The notes under the pieces: generated by a model
Seen by the model: only the letters and a program-made list of their open reading frames with translations
The model's database searches: none
What the model was told of the DNA's origin: nothing
Shown: in pieces, positions 16,401 to 28,300 of the stretch
Layout: each line of letters opens with the position of its first letter
How positions within the stretch are numbered: the first letter of the stretch is position 1
Program-made: the position numbers and the translations under genes
Source: Aphis gossypii
Lineage: Eukaryota; Arthropoda; Insecta; Hemiptera; Aphididae
Direction of reading: 5' to 3'
NCBI RefSeq assembly: GCF_020184175.1
Contig: NC_065530.1
Coordinates: 57,265,260-57,329,259, forward strand
DNA length: 64,000 bases

Positions 16401-19400
16401 CTTCTAAAATGTTAAGATGGCATACATGATTGGCCGTCTCAAAATTCTGCGTAGTCAATACACAGAAACAAAATTTCAAATTGTTTAATATTTCGAGATT
16501 AAATGAACAGAAAAATATCTTCATAAATTTGAACAGAACACATTTCGGGACATCGGAGCTTTAAACCTAAAAACAAAAAAAAAGTCTTCAAATCATACTT
16601 TAAAATAAATTATGGCAACTTAGTAGGTATAGGTAACATAGATAATGTATCTTGGAAGAGCTTTATACACGTACGAATTAAGTAGTATTTCACTTTTATT
16701 AATGAGAGAGACTACCGTGATGTACGTTTGTATAATATGAACTAAATAAATATATATATGTGTATGCGATCAAAAGAATGCTTTAGTAGTTTTCAAGTAG
16801 AAAAATGTTAATTTCTAGTTTCTACTCATGCTCGTGTGTGTTTGTGTGTGTTTAATTAAAAGAGTAAAGCATGGCAGTGGTCAGTCAATTTATTAGTTGA
16901 CATAAATAATAGTTTCTGTACAAGACATTGTTTCAAAACTAATATTACCGTAGTACTTCATCTAAAGAAGAAGGAATTTACCCATTGTTATTATGTAGCC
17001 TACACGGTGTAGTGGTGTAGGTACATTATATAAATAGTATAATTACATTTTCTAAAAATTTACCTAGACAAATCTCGTCGGGCTATCAGCTAGTATTATC
17101 CGTATAATATAGCATCCACAATTTAAATTTTAAAGAAAACACTAAATAACTGTGTACAAATCGTTATGTATGACGGTTTTTAACTTTAATCGAATTATTA
17201 TTTTTCTCCAGGTAGTTAAAAAACATATTGCGTTTTAAGACAATAATTACAAATTGCTTACACTTCATCTCGAAAAAAGGTGTTACAATTTTCTTAACAA
17301 TAAAAAACAAAACCAACGACTAGAAGCAAACATCATCAATTTGCAATATTATTTGTATGTCAAATAGACAGTTATTAGTACTTCCATAAAAAGCTTAATT
17401 TACAATACAATTATTATACCAAACATATACATTTCAATATTTCGTATTTGAAAAAAAAAGTTGGGAACTGTAATCGGGAAAATGTAAAGTACGTAGTAAT
17501 AAAACTAATAAATCATAACATTTATTCATATAGGAGTATATTGAATGCAGTAACAATATCCCGCTTGTGTATGGTTCTGCAAAAAAAAAAAATAACAATA
17601 AGTTGATAAAAAAACACCAATTTAGTTCCTTATTTTTCTACTTTTCATCTGTGCTAGTTAATGGCTTCTAAAAGCTATAACTAAGTCACTATTTTTATGC
17701 ATTTCGTTGACAGTTAAACATGCAGTATTACAGTGGTGCAATGGTGCAATGGTGGCATGTTTATTATTACATATAATATATTATGATAAATAACTTTTCA
17801 CTTTTTACGATTGACGTGTTGTTGAATAAACACATACTATTTATCCAAATTAAATAACTTTATTTATCTACTTCGTTCATTATCGGTAATATAATCTATC
17901 ATATATAATAATAAATACAATGATTTATTAAGGAAGGGCTCATTTTATTTTTATAACGATAAGAGCTACATTTTAATTAATAATATACTCGCATTTTATA
18001 ATCTATAACTGTGAATTTTTTAATTGATATTAATGATTTTTTTTTAATTTTTTCATAATCAATTATTGAATTTAATTGTTGATAGATGATACACAAATGG
18101 GTAGACTAATATTCAGAAATTATAGGTACGCTCAAATTTTGATGCATAACAAAAAGTTAAAATAATTTATCGGAATAAAAATATTAACTAACAGAAACAA
18201 AATTGAAAAAATACCTTCTGATTGCATACTTATTAAATTAATAATTTTAAAAGATAGGATTGTGTGCACAATGCGTTGCAAAGTATACATTACATATTAT
18301 TTTATATGGTTATGATTATTTTGATTTTCTTGCAATTTTAAACTGCAATAATATGATTCATATACATTATTTATTGCACATCCACTATAATGTCTAAAAA
18401 AAATGTAATATTTCATTCAGAATTAATATTTTACTGTTGGATTTTCAAATATTTTCATATTTACTTTGTCGTATTTTGTGTGTTTGAGTTCTAATTAACT
18501 TCTACAGAGAAGGTGATGACTGTGAATGTCTGTTGCGATAAACAGCTCCAATGACATTTGTTATCATCGTAAACCCAAGTAGAAAAATTAATAATAATAT
18601 TTACCCTTAATGTCAAGTACCTTCTGCGTTTAACGATGTTTCAATCGCAATCAGAGCGTTCGACAGGTTCAGAAAATAGCATTAAGTAATTCTCTTAGTA
18701 TCATATAGTATCACTATCCGTATCATAAGATACAATATTTTATACGACTTTATCAAAACGATTAACATACTCATAAAAATCATAATAAACATTTTTTGCA
18801 AATTTTATAATTTTATAAATGTATAAATGTTACTTTCTTTATTTAAATAATTCACCTTCGTATTTAAAGTGCTAATTTCATAGAAAATATGATTTGCAAG
18901 ACGTTAACAAAATCAAGCTACCGCAACAGGATAATTAGACAAATTGACACAAATATTCTCTCAAAAAATGTATTGATATAATTTTATTTTATGCACACTG
19001 CAACAAAAACCTTACTGAACACAATATAGAGCCGTTTTACAAATTTCTAGTTCAATTACTTATATTCTAATGTAATTTCATTTTTTCTCAAAAAGAACTG
19101 AATTTCTTTTGATTTGAGCCCCATTTGTAAAATCGAACAAAATAGTACTCATTTATTTATGTACAAGTAAGTCATAAAATTATATAATTATTAATTACAA
19201 TAGAAATTTTGTTTCTTCATATGAAACGAATAAATATAAGTGGTCAACATTGATTTTAATACTTATTTAAATTAACATTATCACATATATATATATATAC
19301 ATAATATAGAGTTTTTATATTAAACTTGTCATATAAATATATAATATAATCGCTTGGGATTTAAAACTATTTACATTAATTGATACTTAAAACCTGATTT

Positions 19401-21785
19401 GAATGATGGATTTCAATAAATATATTTTTTTTTTTCATATAAAATAATATTTTCTAAAATTTTAATAGATAGTATTTATATTTTGAATACTATAAGTATA
19501 ATATTATAAACACACAATTTCAATAAAACTCTGAGACCTGAGTGTACATTTAAAATTGTTGATAAACGTTCATTAAATACGCTAAATATAATATAAAGGT
19601 ACACATGTATAGTAATAATAATGGTTATTCGCGACGTCTCTAATATCAATGTTACCTATGCTTTATCTGGTACATAATATATTTTACATTCAGTAGCATT
19701 TCTCACGACAATTATCGAAACGTGACACTGCTTGAGTTTATAATTAATGCATACATTCAATAGATGTTAGCAGAACTACGTTAGGCCATAACAATCATAT
19801 TATGACATATTTTTCAATCTAAATCTGTAGCCGAACTAGTGCAATTGTTGAATATGTATGTATAATACGATATATTTCATTTATATAATTTTAATGGTGT
19901 ATTGACGAAAATTATACGTCATAATTATTGTGCATACATAATAATTTATATTTTATTTTTACGACACGAAGAGAAAGATAAAAAAAAAAAAAAAAATCGT
20001 TTTTATAATAATATTAATGGATTTCAGGTGTTGGATGCACGAGAGCCACTGCCAGTGGGTGTTGACCGTACCGGTTTTCGCCTCCATACTGACCAGCTTA
20101 CTGTTCCTGATGAACGTCATGCGAGTGCTGCTGACCAAACTGCACCGAAATTCGACAAACCCGGCTCCAATCGGCGTCCGCAAGGCGGTCAGAGCAGCTT
20201 TGATCCTGGTGCCCTTGTTTGGCATACACTACATTCTCATACCGTATCGTCCCAAGCACAAGACCACCGTGGAAACAATTTATCAAATATTTTCAGTAAT
20301 ACTTGTGTCGACCCAGGTGAGTGAGATGAGTGCAGTTGAGAGCACGTCTGTAAATGTTAAACACTACCGTCAATATCTTTGCAACAATATTATGTTGTAC
20401 ATTTTATTCAAATGTAATACCAATCTATGTACCAGGTACACGAGTATGGATATGACACGCAAAACGTTTAGTAGCGTTTGAAATCACTGGCTTTATTTGT
20501 GTTCTTGAATTCGGGCAAAAAATCGCTGAAGAAAAGATTTTACGGACACGAATACTGTGAACCCGCGAAATTCGAAACTTATCCATACTCGTATTATATC
20601 TATAGTATCTCTAGTATTGAATACTACTCGTGTGCGCGATGTTGGGTAAAAAACTCTACGATTAACCACCAAAGATTACAATAATTGTTGTTATTTTAAA
20701 TTATTATGAATTTGAAACTTTTAAATTACAATAAAATATAATATACATTATTACATATTTAATTGGATTTGTCAATAGTAATAATAGAGAAATGTACTAA
20801 TGTCAAAACTAAATCAAACTTCACTATTACAAAATTATTAGTTAGTAAAATTTATATTAAACTTCTTGATTAAGTATCAAATCGTTATTCATGGTTATTT
20901 TGTCAAGCTTTATTTTTTATTAATTAATAGTGGATTAATAGTGTCACCTACTCGCTACGCTCGACCATCACAATAGATTTTGCCAATCCTATCTGATATT
21001 TAATTTTAAAATACTTTTTATATTTCAATGCATTCAATACAAATTGTATACATGTATTTTTTTAAATAATTTGTATTTATTTATTTGATAACTATAGCAA
21101 TTATAAAACAACAAATAATATTTTATTAACTTTTTTACATAATAGTGAGACAAAATAATATATTTAAAATTATTATTATATTATATGACTTCATTAATTA
21201 TAAGTTAAATATAAATCATGATATAATTAATTGGTTCTTATAAGCCTTATTAATCGTTGAGTTTTTTCCCTACATTAAATATGAGATGCTCAGATTTTCC
21301 AAAATAAAAGTATGACAAAAATATTTTAACCTCATGTAGTCATGTTTAAACCTTAGAAAATACCGCCACTAACCGATTAAAATCTTTCAATTTGACATAC
21401 GTTTTCATTACATTTTTTATGACATGAGAAAAAACCGACTAATCTAAGACTGATTGTACGCAAATAAAAGTCATTTTTTTCTAAATTTAAATCAATATAT
21501 CATCATCGCATAGACATTCACGCCGCGATGACCAATTCAATACGGGAATCCTGGAACATCTGAGCACATCCCTAGTATCTGCTGTCGACATTTTCTGACC
21601 TTGATGTTTATTACCATGTTCTGCAGGGCCTTTGCGTCTCAGTGCTGTTCTGTTTTGCAAACGTTGACGTACACGGAGCGTTTCACAAGTATATACGGAG
21701 GATCAAGAGACGCGGCACCACACACACCAACGTCACAGGCACCACACAACCAGTCCAGTCGCAAATAAGGGACGCCATCGTCTGA
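7336..21785 (+). CDS. Gene A: calcitonin/DH31 receptor-like class B GPCR (six exons seen, 5' end missing)
   Basis: This is a seven-transmembrane receptor for a calcitonin-like peptide (DH31 group in insects), expected in the plasma membrane and coupled to Gs/cAMP in this family. Six exons join in frame to 329 residues: second half of the hormone-receptor domain (1-35), TM1 (about 40-65), TM2 (75-98), TM3/TM4 (111-172), TM5 (190-218), TM6 (232-252), TM7 (260-288) and a short basic tail. Family marks are WYRHPD then NYTSC, RIAIHVHLF in TM2, MFCEG in TM3, GWG in TM4, the TM3 Cys with the ECL2 Cys-Trp, and RKAVRA before TM6. Oddities are Ala at position 238, where the family has the TM6 Thr, and NVDV replacing NGEV. 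The signal peptide and the first half of the hormone-binding domain are not found. DH31 receptor, calcitonin receptor or a hector-like receptor are all possible names; the family is secure, the exact orthology is not. Confidence 0.9.
7443..7638 (+). other. Gene A intron between hormone domain and TM1 exons
   Basis: A 196-bp GT-AG intron with a T-rich tract before the acceptor. Gene B has about 1.5 kb at the same place. Confidence 0.8.
7639..7730 (+). CDS. Gene A exon: TM1
   Basis: The acceptor ttttttttcag ends at 7638 and the donor gtaaaa begins at 7731. The 92-nt exon enters in phase 0 and leaves in phase 2. It starts FRDLINSLYIFGYSVSL and continues as a hydrophobic helix ending FFTF, with the final Lys codon split across the intron. 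This is TM1 plus the juxtamembrane stalk of a class B receptor. It is identical in length and phase to the TM1 exon of gene B. Confidence 0.88.
7731..8747 (+). other. Gene A intron between TM1 and TM2 exons
   Basis: About 1 kb GT-AG intron, phase 2. The reading frame runs on past the donor for some 50 codons (to about 7889), which is a chance extension and not coding. No repeat or RNA gene was noticed. Confidence 0.75.
8748..8874 (+). CDS. Gene A exon: ICL1 and TM2
   Basis: The acceptor tttacag ends at 8747 and a consensus donor gtaagt starts at 8875. The 127-nt exon encodes 42 residues beginning TLRCTRIAIHVHLFISLAL. It carries Arg 2.46 and His 2.50 (residues 72 and 76 of the visible protein), conserved in class B receptors and part of the polar HETX network. 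It ends with LQQNG, the ECL1 Asn-Gly found at the same exon edge in gene B. Confidence 0.92.
8875..15773 (+). other. Gene A intron between TM2 and TM3 exons (6.9 kb)
   Basis: AT-rich intron with short ATT repeats (about 10816-10836 and 12719-12733). Open frames inside are below about 90 codons and look random. No transposon end or RNA gene could be supported. Confidence 0.7.
10816..10836. repeat. (AAT)n microsatellite
   Basis: About seven AAT units in the long gene A intron, read directly. Confidence 0.85.
15774..15991 (+). CDS. Gene A exon: TM3, ICL2, TM4
   Basis: The acceptor atttttcag ends at 15773 and the donor gtaagt starts at 15992. The 218-nt exon encodes 72 residues and leaves two bases of a Gln codon. 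It contains the TM3 disulfide Cys (IYCRSLH), NYMWMFCEGLHLH with Glu 3.50 (residue 132), and the class B TM4 signature GWG (158-160) followed by AP. ECL2 begins with SEDTTQ. Roughly 40% of positions match the corresponding gene B exon, which is one codon longer. Confidence 0.93.
15992..20027 (+). other. Gene A intron between TM4 and TM5 exons (4.0 kb)
   Basis: AT-rich intron, phase 2, with a poly-A tract at about 19980-19996 just before the acceptor and a short (TA)n at 19287-19300. Nothing else recognisable. Confidence 0.7.
20028..20316 (+). CDS. Gene A exon: ECL2, TM5, ICL3, TM6, TM7 (start)
   Basis: The acceptor ggatttcag ends at 20027 and the donor gtgagt starts at 20317. The 289-nt exon encodes 96 residues: CWMHES (ECL2 Cys-Trp), TM5, a short ICL3 with NSTNPAPIGVRKAVRA, TM6 (LILVPLFGIHYILIPYRP) and the first part of TM7, ending VSTQ in phase 0. 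TM5 to TM7 lie in one exon here, while gene B has an intron in ICL3. Residue 238 is Ala at the 6.42 position, where gene B has Thr. Pro 6.47 and Gly 6.50 are kept. Confidence 0.93.
20317..21626 (+). other. Gene A last intron (1.3 kb)
   Basis: Phase-0 GT-AG intron at the start of the second half of TM7. It contains two less AT-rich patches: one around 20950-20975 with tcgctacgctcgacc, and one at about 21515-21600 just upstream of the acceptor. No exon is supported in either. Confidence 0.7.
21627..21785 (+). CDS. Gene A terminal exon: end of TM7 and cytoplasmic tail
   Basis: The acceptor ttctgcag ends at 21626. The exon begins GLCVSVLFCFANVDV, matching gene B GLCVALLFCFFNGEV, then a basic segment (HKYIRRIKRRG) and a Thr-rich tail ending IRDAIV before TGA at 21783-21785. 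The tail is about 37 residues after the TM7 motif. The usual NGEV at the TM7/helix 8 turn is NVDV. The helix-8 basic-Trp element seen in gene B (KKRW) is absent. Confidence 0.88.
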   Translation, partial: GLCVSVLFCFANVDVHGAFHKYIRRIKRRGTTHTNVTGTTQPVQSQIRDAIV

Positions 21786-21955
21786 ATGGCGACAGAAAAA
21801 TATTATATCATAATATATTACACGTATTATATTGTATAAAAAAAAAAAAATAATAATGTTGTATCGCGTTGTTTGTGTGTTCTAAAGTTGAACATTTTGT
21901 AAACATTCAGCAGAATCTTTTCGAGGCAAAACTTGTATGCTTCCAGTTCTCTGAA

Positions 21956-21961
21956 AATAAA
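21956..21961 (+). terminator. Gene A polyadenylation signal AATAAA
   Basis: A canonical AATAAA lies 171 bp after the gene A stop codon, at the end of a 3' UTR that holds an A-run near 21839-21851. It is the first AATAAA-type signal after the stop and so the likely cleavage guide. Cleavage would fall about 15-30 bp further on, within about 170 bp of the opposing gene B stop codon. Confidence 0.6.
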
Positions 21962-21972
21962 AACCAAAATCC

Positions 21973-21978
21973 TTTAAT
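21973..21978 (-). terminator. Possible gene B polyadenylation signal ATTAAA
   Basis: The - strand reads ATTAAA here (tttaat on +), 167 bp after the gene B stop. No AATAAA was seen on the - strand between the stop and this point. Another ATTAAA overlaps the stop codon itself (22144-22149) and is too close to serve easily. If the distal one is used, the gene B mRNA ends inside the 3' region of gene A. Confidence 0.35.
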
Positions 21979-22144
21979 TAAAGTATGATAGTGAATAGAT
22001 ACATTCGAAAATATTATAGTATTACTATTATATCACACACAGTGATTTTTTTTTTATGTACATAAAATGCTAACTTTTTACTATTTTTTTTTTTTTGAAA
22101 ATTCGGTTCTTTGAAAATACTTTGAATATTATAGCTAAATATAT

Positions 22145-22324
22145 TTAATAGAAAAAAAAAACTAAAACGAATGATGAAGTCACCTGGGTCTGTTGGTCTT
22201 CGGTCACCAATAGTCGTGGATGGTTTTGCGGCGAGGAGACGGACGTGACTCTCAGGCAAGGATTCCACGACCTGTTCTTGTTAATCCAGCAGTGTTTCCA
22301 CCGTTTCTTCATTTCGGAAAGTAC
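22145..22324 (-). CDS. Gene B terminal exon: helix 8 and cytoplasmic tail
   Basis: The acceptor cgaacag precedes 22324. The exon starts VLSEMKKRWKHCWINKNRSW, completing NGE|V and giving the basic-Trp helix 8 of this family, and continues as a polar tail to TAA at 22145-22147. The last dozen residues (from TSSF) are hydrophobic and come from a T-rich stretch. A gtgact directly after QTQ could be an alternative donor, in which case the true C-terminus lies in a further exon. The helix-8 part is firm; the last residues are less so. Confidence 0.8.
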   Translation of the reverse strand, partial: VLSEMKKRWKHCWINKNRSWNPCLRVTSVSSPQNHPRLLVTEDQQTQVTSSFVLVFFFY

Positions 22325-25300
22325 CTGTTCGTACCCGAACAAAAAACTATTATTATCTACGATCAATTACTACTAATATTGTAAACTTTTTCGGCGTCTT
22401 CACCTCTCCGTTGAAAAAGCAAAATAACAGCGCCACGCACAAGCCTTGACACGAAGCGACTACAGCGGATGTAACCTGGTATACAGGCTCCCAAGAAGTG
22501 CCGGGTTCTGGTCGAAATGGCGTCACGATGTACTGGAGCCCAAGTAACGGTATCAAGATGAGTGTTGCCCGGACTGCCTTGCCGGTTCGACTCGACGTCA
22601 CCGGTGCCTTATCGTAACTGTCCACACTGGAATTGTTCCGTTTGAAACTATGATTGGACATGAAAAAACAACTCATATTTGCGTTTGTAAAATGATAACA
22701 ATATTATGACAACGATACCGCACGGTGTTGTCTGTTTTTTGGATCGCTACCGTACTCACCTCCTGAGGCTGAACGACTGCGCCCGTTCCCTGGGCACCGC
22801 GTGCTTCGGACTGGTCATGGTGATCTGTCGGGCATGCAACTTGACCAGCAGTAGTCTGACGATGTTAATCAGAAAAACGAGGTTGGCCAGCATGGATAGG
22901 CACACAGGACCCGACAATATCCACGAGTAAAGAGATTCGTGTATCCAACAACTTATGTTTAAAAACATATAAATAGATAAATAATTAAAACGCTATTGCT
23001 GGGTTGCGTGCACGTTCATTAAATCAATAACGCGTTGTTGGATGAATACAAATATATTTAACTACTAAACGTTCATTAAACGTTCGTCGGCTTCACCGAG
23101 TTATTAAATTATTGGTTACTAGTTAATTAAACTAATGGTCTGAATTTCGCTTATTAAATTGTTGACAGGCGTTAAACTTGTTATTACGCCGTTATTCTGA
23201 GCGTTTACCTATATATTCAAATTAAAAAAGTAGGAAGAGTTGTCATCACTTTTCTTGTGATAAGTTTCAAACTTAAATATGAACTTTGAAATCGTGTTTA
23301 AAACTGACCCATTTTTATTCAACTATTTTTGCAATCCAAATTGGTGAATAGAAAAATTGAATGACTCAAAAAAAGCGTTTATTAAATAAATTGAATTAAC
23401 GGTTATGTGCAACCCAGGATATGTAATATGTATATTATACTTTGTACAAGTAGTGATAGAATATAGATAATAGATGTTCGTTAATTTGCATACTTGATGT
23501 ATAAAAAATATATAATAATACATTTAGATATATGTAATGTTGTATTTTTAAGTGAAAAATACAATGTACGATTTGAAAAATACAGATAAAACCAAAATAC
23601 TACATCCATTCATGGCCTAATATAAACAATAGCTTAGATCATGGGTCTCCAACTTACGGTCTGTCATCAGTTTTTGAAATAGTCCACCACTATACCAATT
23701 TATGTTTTAAAATAAAATATTAGTTTTCAATGTTTTTAATTTATTTAATTTATATTTTTTTTCATTTAATGTTACTTAATATTCATAACAACTTAGTATA
23801 GTCATACATTATACGTATTACTTATACTAATTAATAATAGAAAACATTTTTCCAAATAAATCTTATCTATAACATATTCTTCAATGTAATTACCTCCTTT
23901 TTCCTTAAACAATTTTGGGCCACGATGAAAAAATGTATTTCAAATTTTGTTTGTCATATAAAAAACTACTGGCATAGATTATACAAATCAATTGTTTTTA
24001 CATAAAATACTTATATTATTGTTGTGAATGTGTATGTGTAAATAAAATTGTTATATTTTTTATTTCAAGACTTCAAAAATGTCACTAAAAACGTATTACT
24101 TACTCTCTTTTATATTTAAAAAAAATTTCTATTAATAGTTAAAATAAAAATTGTTTAAATCAATTACATTTTTTATTCTCTTAATCAAATATTCTCATAT
24201 ATATATTTTTTTTTTTGTTATATACACTTATAATATAAAGATCGAAATCAAAGCTTACGATAAGATAGAATAGTTTCATATCTTTTTATAAAAAATCTTA
24301 TATTAATTTCACGAAAACTGCTTGTTTTTATCACATTTGTTTGGTAAAATATTGTAAAATTATAAAAAAGTTACGCCTATCATTTGTATAAAATATCCAT
24401 GCGTGTTTATTTTTATTTTCGTTATTTTTATTTGATAACACAAGCAATTTACGTTTTTTTTTTTATATATATAAATAATTATTAATATTAAGTCATTACG
24501 TTAAGGTTAAAGTATGTTGAAACAAATAATAACAATAAAATAAAATAAGTACTATATCTGATGTATGTTATTTGGACAATTTTCACTTTGACAGATACAC
24601 TTTAACATATTACGAAATAAAAAATATATTTCGATATCCATGCGGAAAAATATTTCGTTTTCTTTTTCTTTATATTGAACAAAAACTGTTTCAATGTTAT
24701 TTGATGACAATTTCATCTTGGAAACATATTTTATTTATTGCTTCCACGTGGGAATAAAATTATATTGGATGTTGTATGAATATTGAAAGCATAAGAAATA
24801 TTTCATTAAAATAAACAGTACAAAGTCAAATTATACATATACATGATATACAAACGTATATGCATTATTTTTTTGGAAAATAATTTACAATATATGCATA
24901 TTACAGACTTTATGATAAAATGTACGCATATTTAAAACAAAATGATTCCAATCTTTTCAAATCATTATTCGTGCATATTATAACAATATTATGTCCTGTT
25001 ACGAAATGATGAATTTCAGATCTATATTGATAAATGATGATTTATAATTATAAGCATATATTTTAACTCGTATTATTTTATAAGAATTTGATTTTTGTAT
25101 TTGATACTGTTATTAAAATAAATAAAGTAGGTACTTAACAAATAAATTTAATTTCTAACTCAAATATATTAAAATATATGATATAGCTGTAATGTAGAAC
25201 AACATTACCTAAATTTTATAAATAGTATTTTTATTATACCTACTGTTTTTAATTTTTTTCAGTCTCATCAGAACTAAGTTGATTGTGTGATATAAGTATG

Positions 25301-28300
25301 TCTAATGCATGGTAGATGGCGTCACATAATTAGTTAAATACAACGATATAATTTTATTTTTAGTCCTATCAAAATAATATAGTAAAACTAACAATGTCAA
25401 TGAAAACTATTTTTTTAACATTTATGTTATTTATACTTTATTTAGTTATCCTACAATAATTAACAACTAACCGCCTAAAATCACCACATTCGTATTAAAA
25501 CTCCATTGAGCGTATTAATTTGTATCTTAAGAGATTGCACATTAAAGTTAAGTCTCAGAGCGTTGTGCAATGCAGTTAATTGTCAAACCTATGTTCTGGT
25601 GACAACCGGAAAGAGAACTTCTGCAATCATTTATCACATTACTTTTGCAATTAAATATAAACTCCGCAAACGTCTGATAAACGGTTCTCCTATAAAAGAT
25701 GAATTCAATTATTTTTCACCATCTAATTTTAAATGGTCCATTGTGTTCAATCGTCCAAAGACCAACTTTTGAATCGAAAATTAATGAACTATATTGATTT
25801 TCAAAATGGTTTTAGGTGACTATCACATTGCATTATATTATGATTCGCATATAATTATAATTTTATAAATATCTCATGTTTCATCAGGTTGACGTTTTAA
25901 ACATAATCTATAGATGAACAATTGAATATCTCTCGGCTGTACATATTGTGCATCCTAAAAACATAATTTTGTTCTAGAATAAATTTCGTGAAGTTGTCTA
26001 CTGCAACCATTTGAAAAACACAATACGTTAATTATACGTATATTCAGATCAAATCATATTTTTTCATATTAAAACTAGTGAAAATTGTATGCAATCAAAC
26101 GGTTATATAAAATGCAATGCTAACATTTTGATAAAAATAAATGATTATGTATTTTAGAACATACTAAATAAATATTATGTCTTAATAAAATTGAATTAAA
26201 AAACGACATTATTTTTAATCTAAAATAAAGAAAATATTGTTATTAAATCTATATTGTGACTTAAAAACTATGACTAAATAATGAATATTAAAAATCAAAG
26301 ATAATAATACTAATAACTCTCAACTATAATTTTTGAATTCTAGTTTCGATTAATTTAATTTAAAAGAAATTAAACTTTTATAAAATAAAATTAATAAATA
26401 TAAACGTCAATATTATACCATTAACCACGTAATGAGATGATAGTATGATCGTACTCTTTTATAATTTATTTCATTAAAATCCATAGTAATTTTTCGTTAG
26501 AAATAATCTTTGGAAAAAAAACAAATCGCATGTCCATAAAATGTTTAAATATATATTAAATGTACTTATTAAATAATAAATGTCACTATTATATTACATG
26601 AATATTTAATCAGTAAATTACATTATTTGATTAAATTTCTACTATCAAATTACTGACCAAATTCGAGTTTAATCGGGCAGCTCAAACAACTTAATTGTAA
26701 AATAAAATAGATTTTAAGCAAAAATTGTACCTATTGTACGTTTTATAGAAGTTAAAAAAAAAATATGTTAAATGAGATGAAACTTTTATATCTTTAACTA
26801 CCTATATTTTATTTATATTATTTTTTTTTCCATTGAGTAGGAAAATAATCAACAATTTTCGTGAAATTGTTTAGTTGTTTATCTTAATGATTCACATTAC
26901 TTTCAATTATTTTCAACATTTTTACTTCATATTTTTTATGAAACATAAAATTTTATTTTAAGTTACATTTTTATCAAAACTAATTTTCATCAATAATTTT
27001 TTCTCAAAAATCGTAAATAAATTCTCATGTAATCTTAAATTACTTTCAAACACAATAACGGTCGTTTTTTAATGTAATAAATCACATTTTCTCAAGTAAA
27101 AAACACACAAATAAGAACCAACCAACATTTTGCAAATATTAAACGACATTTGGTTTTAAAAATGTTTTTTTTATTTAGTACATAGAATATTGATTGTGGG
27201 TTTGTTATTGTAAGTATTGTGATATTATGTTAGGTATATTAAAGTTTTAGAATTTATCTTAGTGATAGTTGTAGACAATTCGTAAGCTACGCACAAAATA
27301 AAACAAGAGTTGTTTTAATGGGAAAAGTTTATGATAAGTCTTGACAGTAAATATGACAACTGTACTTAAACATGTTGTTTAGCAAAGAATTATTGTAAAA
27401 GGGAAATTATTTTTCATACTAATAAATTCTACGCAACAGTGTGGTATTATTGCAAAAAGTGAGTACGGAATTACAGTAAGGTTTTAACGTACGTATTTCA
27501 TTGAGACATGTTGTCTATTTTTTATGATTTGAGCTTCGCAAGTACTGACTACAAAAACTGTTATAACTGAAAAAAACAACGAAATACTTACGAATAAATT
27601 TTGGTTATTCAATGTCAACCAGTAGGCTTATAGCTTCTAATTTAATGTTAAATAAAACATTTAAATGTAAGAATTTAAAATAACGAAATAACTTTTTCAA
27701 ACGTGATAAATATTTACACGTTACAACATAGTTCTATAATTTGAGGTTTACGTTTCATTGAGACAATAAAATTTTTCAAAAAAATAAAATTATAGATGAA
27801 AAGTAATATTTTACATCATCCATAAATAGATCAATAACTTTGAAAAAATTAACAAGATGTAAGCACATAACAACATAATATTAATACAGTACATCAATAT
27901 GGTACTCAATCATATTACACAACAACTTCACTCAATCTATTAGGAATTTCTTTAAATTCTCCGGGGGCGAGTGGATTGGAAGACTAATAAATGGTCTCTA
28001 GGTAAGGCACAACATCATTATTTTCTTTAGACGTCAACAAAAATTTCAAATTCACGCATGCACAAGTTAAAATAAAAAAAAAACTTAATAATATACAAAG
28101 AATGATATGAGTCAAATTGATTTTTTTTGAGTATGCAAAATTTGCAAATCTTTAATACCGTGTACCTATATTGCCTATACGATAAGCCGTGTTACATATA
28201 TTTTGCAATCAAAATATACTTTGAGATATTTTAGATTTATCATGTTTTAATCGTATTAACTATAGTTTTCTAATAATTTTGCATTAAATCATTTTCAAAT

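Larger units (their letters stand above)
21786..22144. other. Tail-to-tail spacer between genes A and B
   Basis: This short spacer holds the gene A 3' UTR with AATAAA, the ATTAAA candidates of gene B, an A-run (about 21839-21851) and a T-run near 22084-22096. No further ORF or RNA gene is supported. Confidence 0.7.

Noticed and set aside
19902..20324. Plus-strand 140-codon and minus-strand 88/62-codon frames overlapping the gene A TM5-TM7 exon.
   Set aside because: Shadows of the real exon in other frames; they lack receptor motifs.
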